Positions 62,732 to 64,000 of a stretch of DNA of 64,000 bases are shown piece by piece. Numbering within the stretch: position 1 is the first letter of the stretch; each line of letters opens with the position of its first letter. The notes beneath the pieces were generated by a model. It ran no database searches, was not told the origin of the DNA, and saw only the letters and a program-made list of their open reading frames with translations. The stretch comes from JAKAFX01 sp049965715 (GTDB lineage Archaea > Thermoplasmatota > Thermoplasmata > Thermoplasmatales > Thermoplasmataceae): contig JBMFWA010000002.1 of assembly GCA_049965715.1 (NCBI GenBank), positions 1 to 64,000 of the forward strand, read 5' to 3'. Made by a program: the position numbers and the translations under genes.

Positions 62732-63453
62732 CACGGATGCTTATTACCACGAGGCCGGAGAATAAGGCGGTCAAACAACTTGAGTATGGATGTATTAAAA
62801 CAGTGAATTTTCCGCTCACCAGAATAGTGTACACAATCTCTGAGGACAGGATAAGGGAAGTTTTCCTGGGATTCGATCCAGATGTTCTGGTATTCACCAG
62901 CACTGCAGGTTCCTCAAGATTTCTACAGGCCGTAGAACCCCGGGAATTGAAGAAATGCAGGATTTTCTGCATAGGCGACATGACCGCCGTTCCCTTTAGA
63001 AATGCAGGACTGGATTGCACTGTGCCGTCTCCGAAGACATCGCTTGGACTTGCCAGGGCAATTCAGGAAAATTGCAGGAGCGGTTCAAGAATAATGGTTG
63101 CCAGAAGCAGTTCAGGGAGCCCCGTGCTCACTGATGAACTCTCAGGCAGATCATACGAGTTGGCTGAGATCAGCCTGTATGATCTGGAAGAGAATATCGC
63201 AACAGAACTTGGAAATGAGCTTAAGACCGGAAACTATTTCGGGATACTCATCACGTCATCAATGGAAGCCGTAATATTTGGAAAAATGCTGCGTTCCATG
63301 AATTTAAACGTTGAGAAAATTGGCCTGAAGGTTTTTGCAATTGGTGATCCAACGGCATCTGCATTGAGGAATTTGGGCATTCGTACGGATACGCCGGCAG
63401 GAGATTCTGATATAGAAAGCCTTGTGAAAAGGATCTCGGATATGTACTGCTGA
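62728..63453 (+). CDS. hemD: Uroporphyrinogen-III synthase
   Basis: A 241-residue protein of the HemD fold: LITTRPENKAV at the N-terminus, VFTSTAGSSRFLQAV, GDMTAVPFRNAG, then ITSSMEAVIFGKML and AIGDPTASALRNLG. It closes and inverts the D ring of hydroxymethylbilane, giving uroporphyrinogen III for heme, siroheme or B12. It overlaps hemC by 4 bases (ATGA) and ends the hemL-hemC-hemD operon. Confidence 0.92.
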   Translation: MTRMLITTRPENKAVKQLEYGCIKTVNFPLTRIVYTISEDRIREVFLGFDPDVLVFTSTAGSSRFLQAVEPRELKKCRIFCIGDMTAVPFRNAGLDCTVPSPKTSLGLARAIQENCRSGSRIMVARSSSGSPVLTDELSGRSYELAEISLYDLEENIATELGNELKTGNYFGILITSSMEAVIFGKMLRSMNLNVEKIGLKVFAIGDPTASALRNLGIRTDTPAGDSDIESLVKRISDMYC

Positions 63454-63470
63454 ATCCGATCCACATGGAA

Positions 63471-63545
63471 TAGCGGGGGATGGATTTGAACCATCGATCT
63501 ACGGGTTATGAGCCCGTCGGGATTTCCTAACTACCCTACCCCGCT
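63471..63545 (-). tRNA. Initiator tRNA-Met (CAT)
   Basis: The minus-strand sequence begins AGCGGGGTAGGG and ends CCATCCCCCGCT, giving a 7-bp acceptor with the A1-U72 pair, discriminator A73, and anticodon loop CTCATAA in a stem with three consecutive G-C pairs (GGG...CCC). These are archaeal initiator features; elongator tRNA-Met and tRNA-Ile2 lack them. No intron or CCA. A TATA box ATTATATTG lies about 25-30 bases upstream (63568-63576). Confidence 0.93.
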
Positions 63546-63630
63546 TCACCGGGTTATTGGAAGAGGCAATATAATGTTTGTTTATAATTGTGCCGCCTTC
63601 ATGCAATGCAGCTGAATAATCCGGAAATTC

Positions 63631-64000
63631 TCAGTCGAATGATTCTTCAAGTCTTTTGAACTTCAGTTCGCGGAACTTCTTCTCCAAATACTGATAGACT
63701 GTTCTCTGCCTTTTCCCCTGAATTATCATCTGGACCGCCTCGATTGAATAGCTGAGGGAAACGTGATCTGCAATCACGGAAACTGTATCTCCGTAGACTG
63801 AGATAAACGAGGAGCTCAGCTCCTCAATTATCCTCCTTGTCTTGCCGGCTCTTCCTATAATCCTGCCCTTGATATCCTCCATTCTTCTGGAACCCGGTTT
63901 GGCAAAGTCTCTGAGCGAGATTACGACCAGCTGCATGTCAGGGTTGTAAAGAGTCTGAGCCTTTTCCGGGTTGAAACCCCTTCCTATGGCCTTCACAACG
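63631..64000 (-). CDS. KH-domain RNA-binding protein (Dim2/Pno1-like), partial
   Basis: The last 123 or so residues of an archaeal Dim2-type KH protein. AIGRGFNPEKAQTLY, then the KH loop DIKGRIIGRAGKTRRIIEELSS (GxxG is IIGRAGK) and TVYQYLEKKFRELKFKR at the C-terminus are visible. The protein assists 30S assembly near the 16S rRNA 3' end with Fap7-like and Nep1 proteins. Its N-terminal KH domain and start lie beyond the right edge. Confidence 0.88.
   Translation of the reverse strand, partial: VVKAIGRGFNPEKAQTLYNPDMQLVVISLRDFAKPGSRRMEDIKGRIIGRAGKTRRIIEELSSSFISVYGDTVSVIADHVSLSYSIEAVQMIIQGKRQRTVYQYLEKKFRELKFKRLEESFD

Noticed and set aside
63471..63545. tRNA-Ile2(CAU) as TiaS substrate
   Set aside because: Three G-C pairs in the anticodon stem and A1-U72 identify the initiator tRNA-Met instead.
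1..64000. CRISPR array, prophage, rRNA operon
   Set aside because: No regularly spaced repeats, phage genes or rRNA sequence seen anywhere in the window.

Overview
The window is archaeal chromosome and most likely comes from Thermoplasmatales (Thermoplasma/Ferroplasma/'alphabet-plasma' relatives). The markers are archaeal: uS15 next to a RecJ-like DHH nuclease, Nep1, aEF1-beta, Hel308, TiaS, Trm5, an AglB oligosaccharyltransferase, a Dim2-like KH protein, an archaeal initiator tRNA-Met without encoded CCA, and a B12-binding-domain radical SAM protein of the type linked to tetraether lipids. Many promoters are archaeal TATA boxes 24-28 bases before the start codon, so many genes look leaderless. 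Several start codons were chosen on that basis.

Bases 1-3.1 kb are accessory DNA: a decayed DDE transposase, an AbrB/RelE toxin-antitoxin pair with an operator-like palindrome, and an MFS exporter bracketed by two oppositely oriented IS200/IS605-type end remnants without tnpA or tnpB. From 3.2 to 5.6 kb lie a 2H phosphoesterase and a DsrE-TusA-sulfide:quinone-reductase-like operon (sulfur relay). From 5.9 to 16.6 kb are serine biosynthesis (serA plus a class V aminotransferase), an ABC-2 exporter, an MFS transporter, GDPD, an SDR, an esterase, msrB-msrA, pirin and a corrinoid adenosyltransferase. From 16.7 to 23.1 kb are nep1, rps15-recJ, a lipase-like hydrolase, an RNase Z-like hydrolase, a second sugar-porter-like MFS protein and a RuvC-like protein.

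The centre (23.1-30.2 kb) is an operon of a 2108-residue AglB, whose C-terminal half is a very long extracytoplasmic beta-domain array, and a signal-anchored surface protein. It is followed by a winged-helix regulator with a possible substrate-binding-protein-like domain and a perfect palindrome in its promoter, then pheT, a ribbon-helix-helix protein, a GT2 glycosyltransferase, a 55-residue zinc ribbon coupled to aEF1-beta, an M50 protease, an 1137-residue (possibly about 1237) TPR-like protein, a gamma-carbonic-anhydrase-like protein and a phosphoglucosamine/phosphomannomutase-type enzyme. A tight six-gene operon hel308-trm5-uppS-tiaS-adenylate-kinase-like-CDP-alcohol transferase ends at 42.0 kb.

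The right part (48.5-64 kb) carries an NfeD/ClpP-class membrane protein lacking the expected lysine, a ROK sugar kinase, AMP-forming and ADP-forming acyl-CoA synthetases, tRNA-Thr(GGT), ahcY-ribD2, the radical SAM protein, a DHA2-type MFS exporter, the tetrapyrrole operon hemL-hemC-hemD, initiator tRNA-Met and a truncated KH protein at the edge.

I found no CRISPR array, rRNA or intact prophage. The most unusual items are the giant AglB fusion, three genes whose conserved-looking N-termini lie upstream of any usable start codon (two repaired by one base in a homopolymer), the opposed IS605 ends around an exporter, and the NfeD protein without its catalytic lysine.
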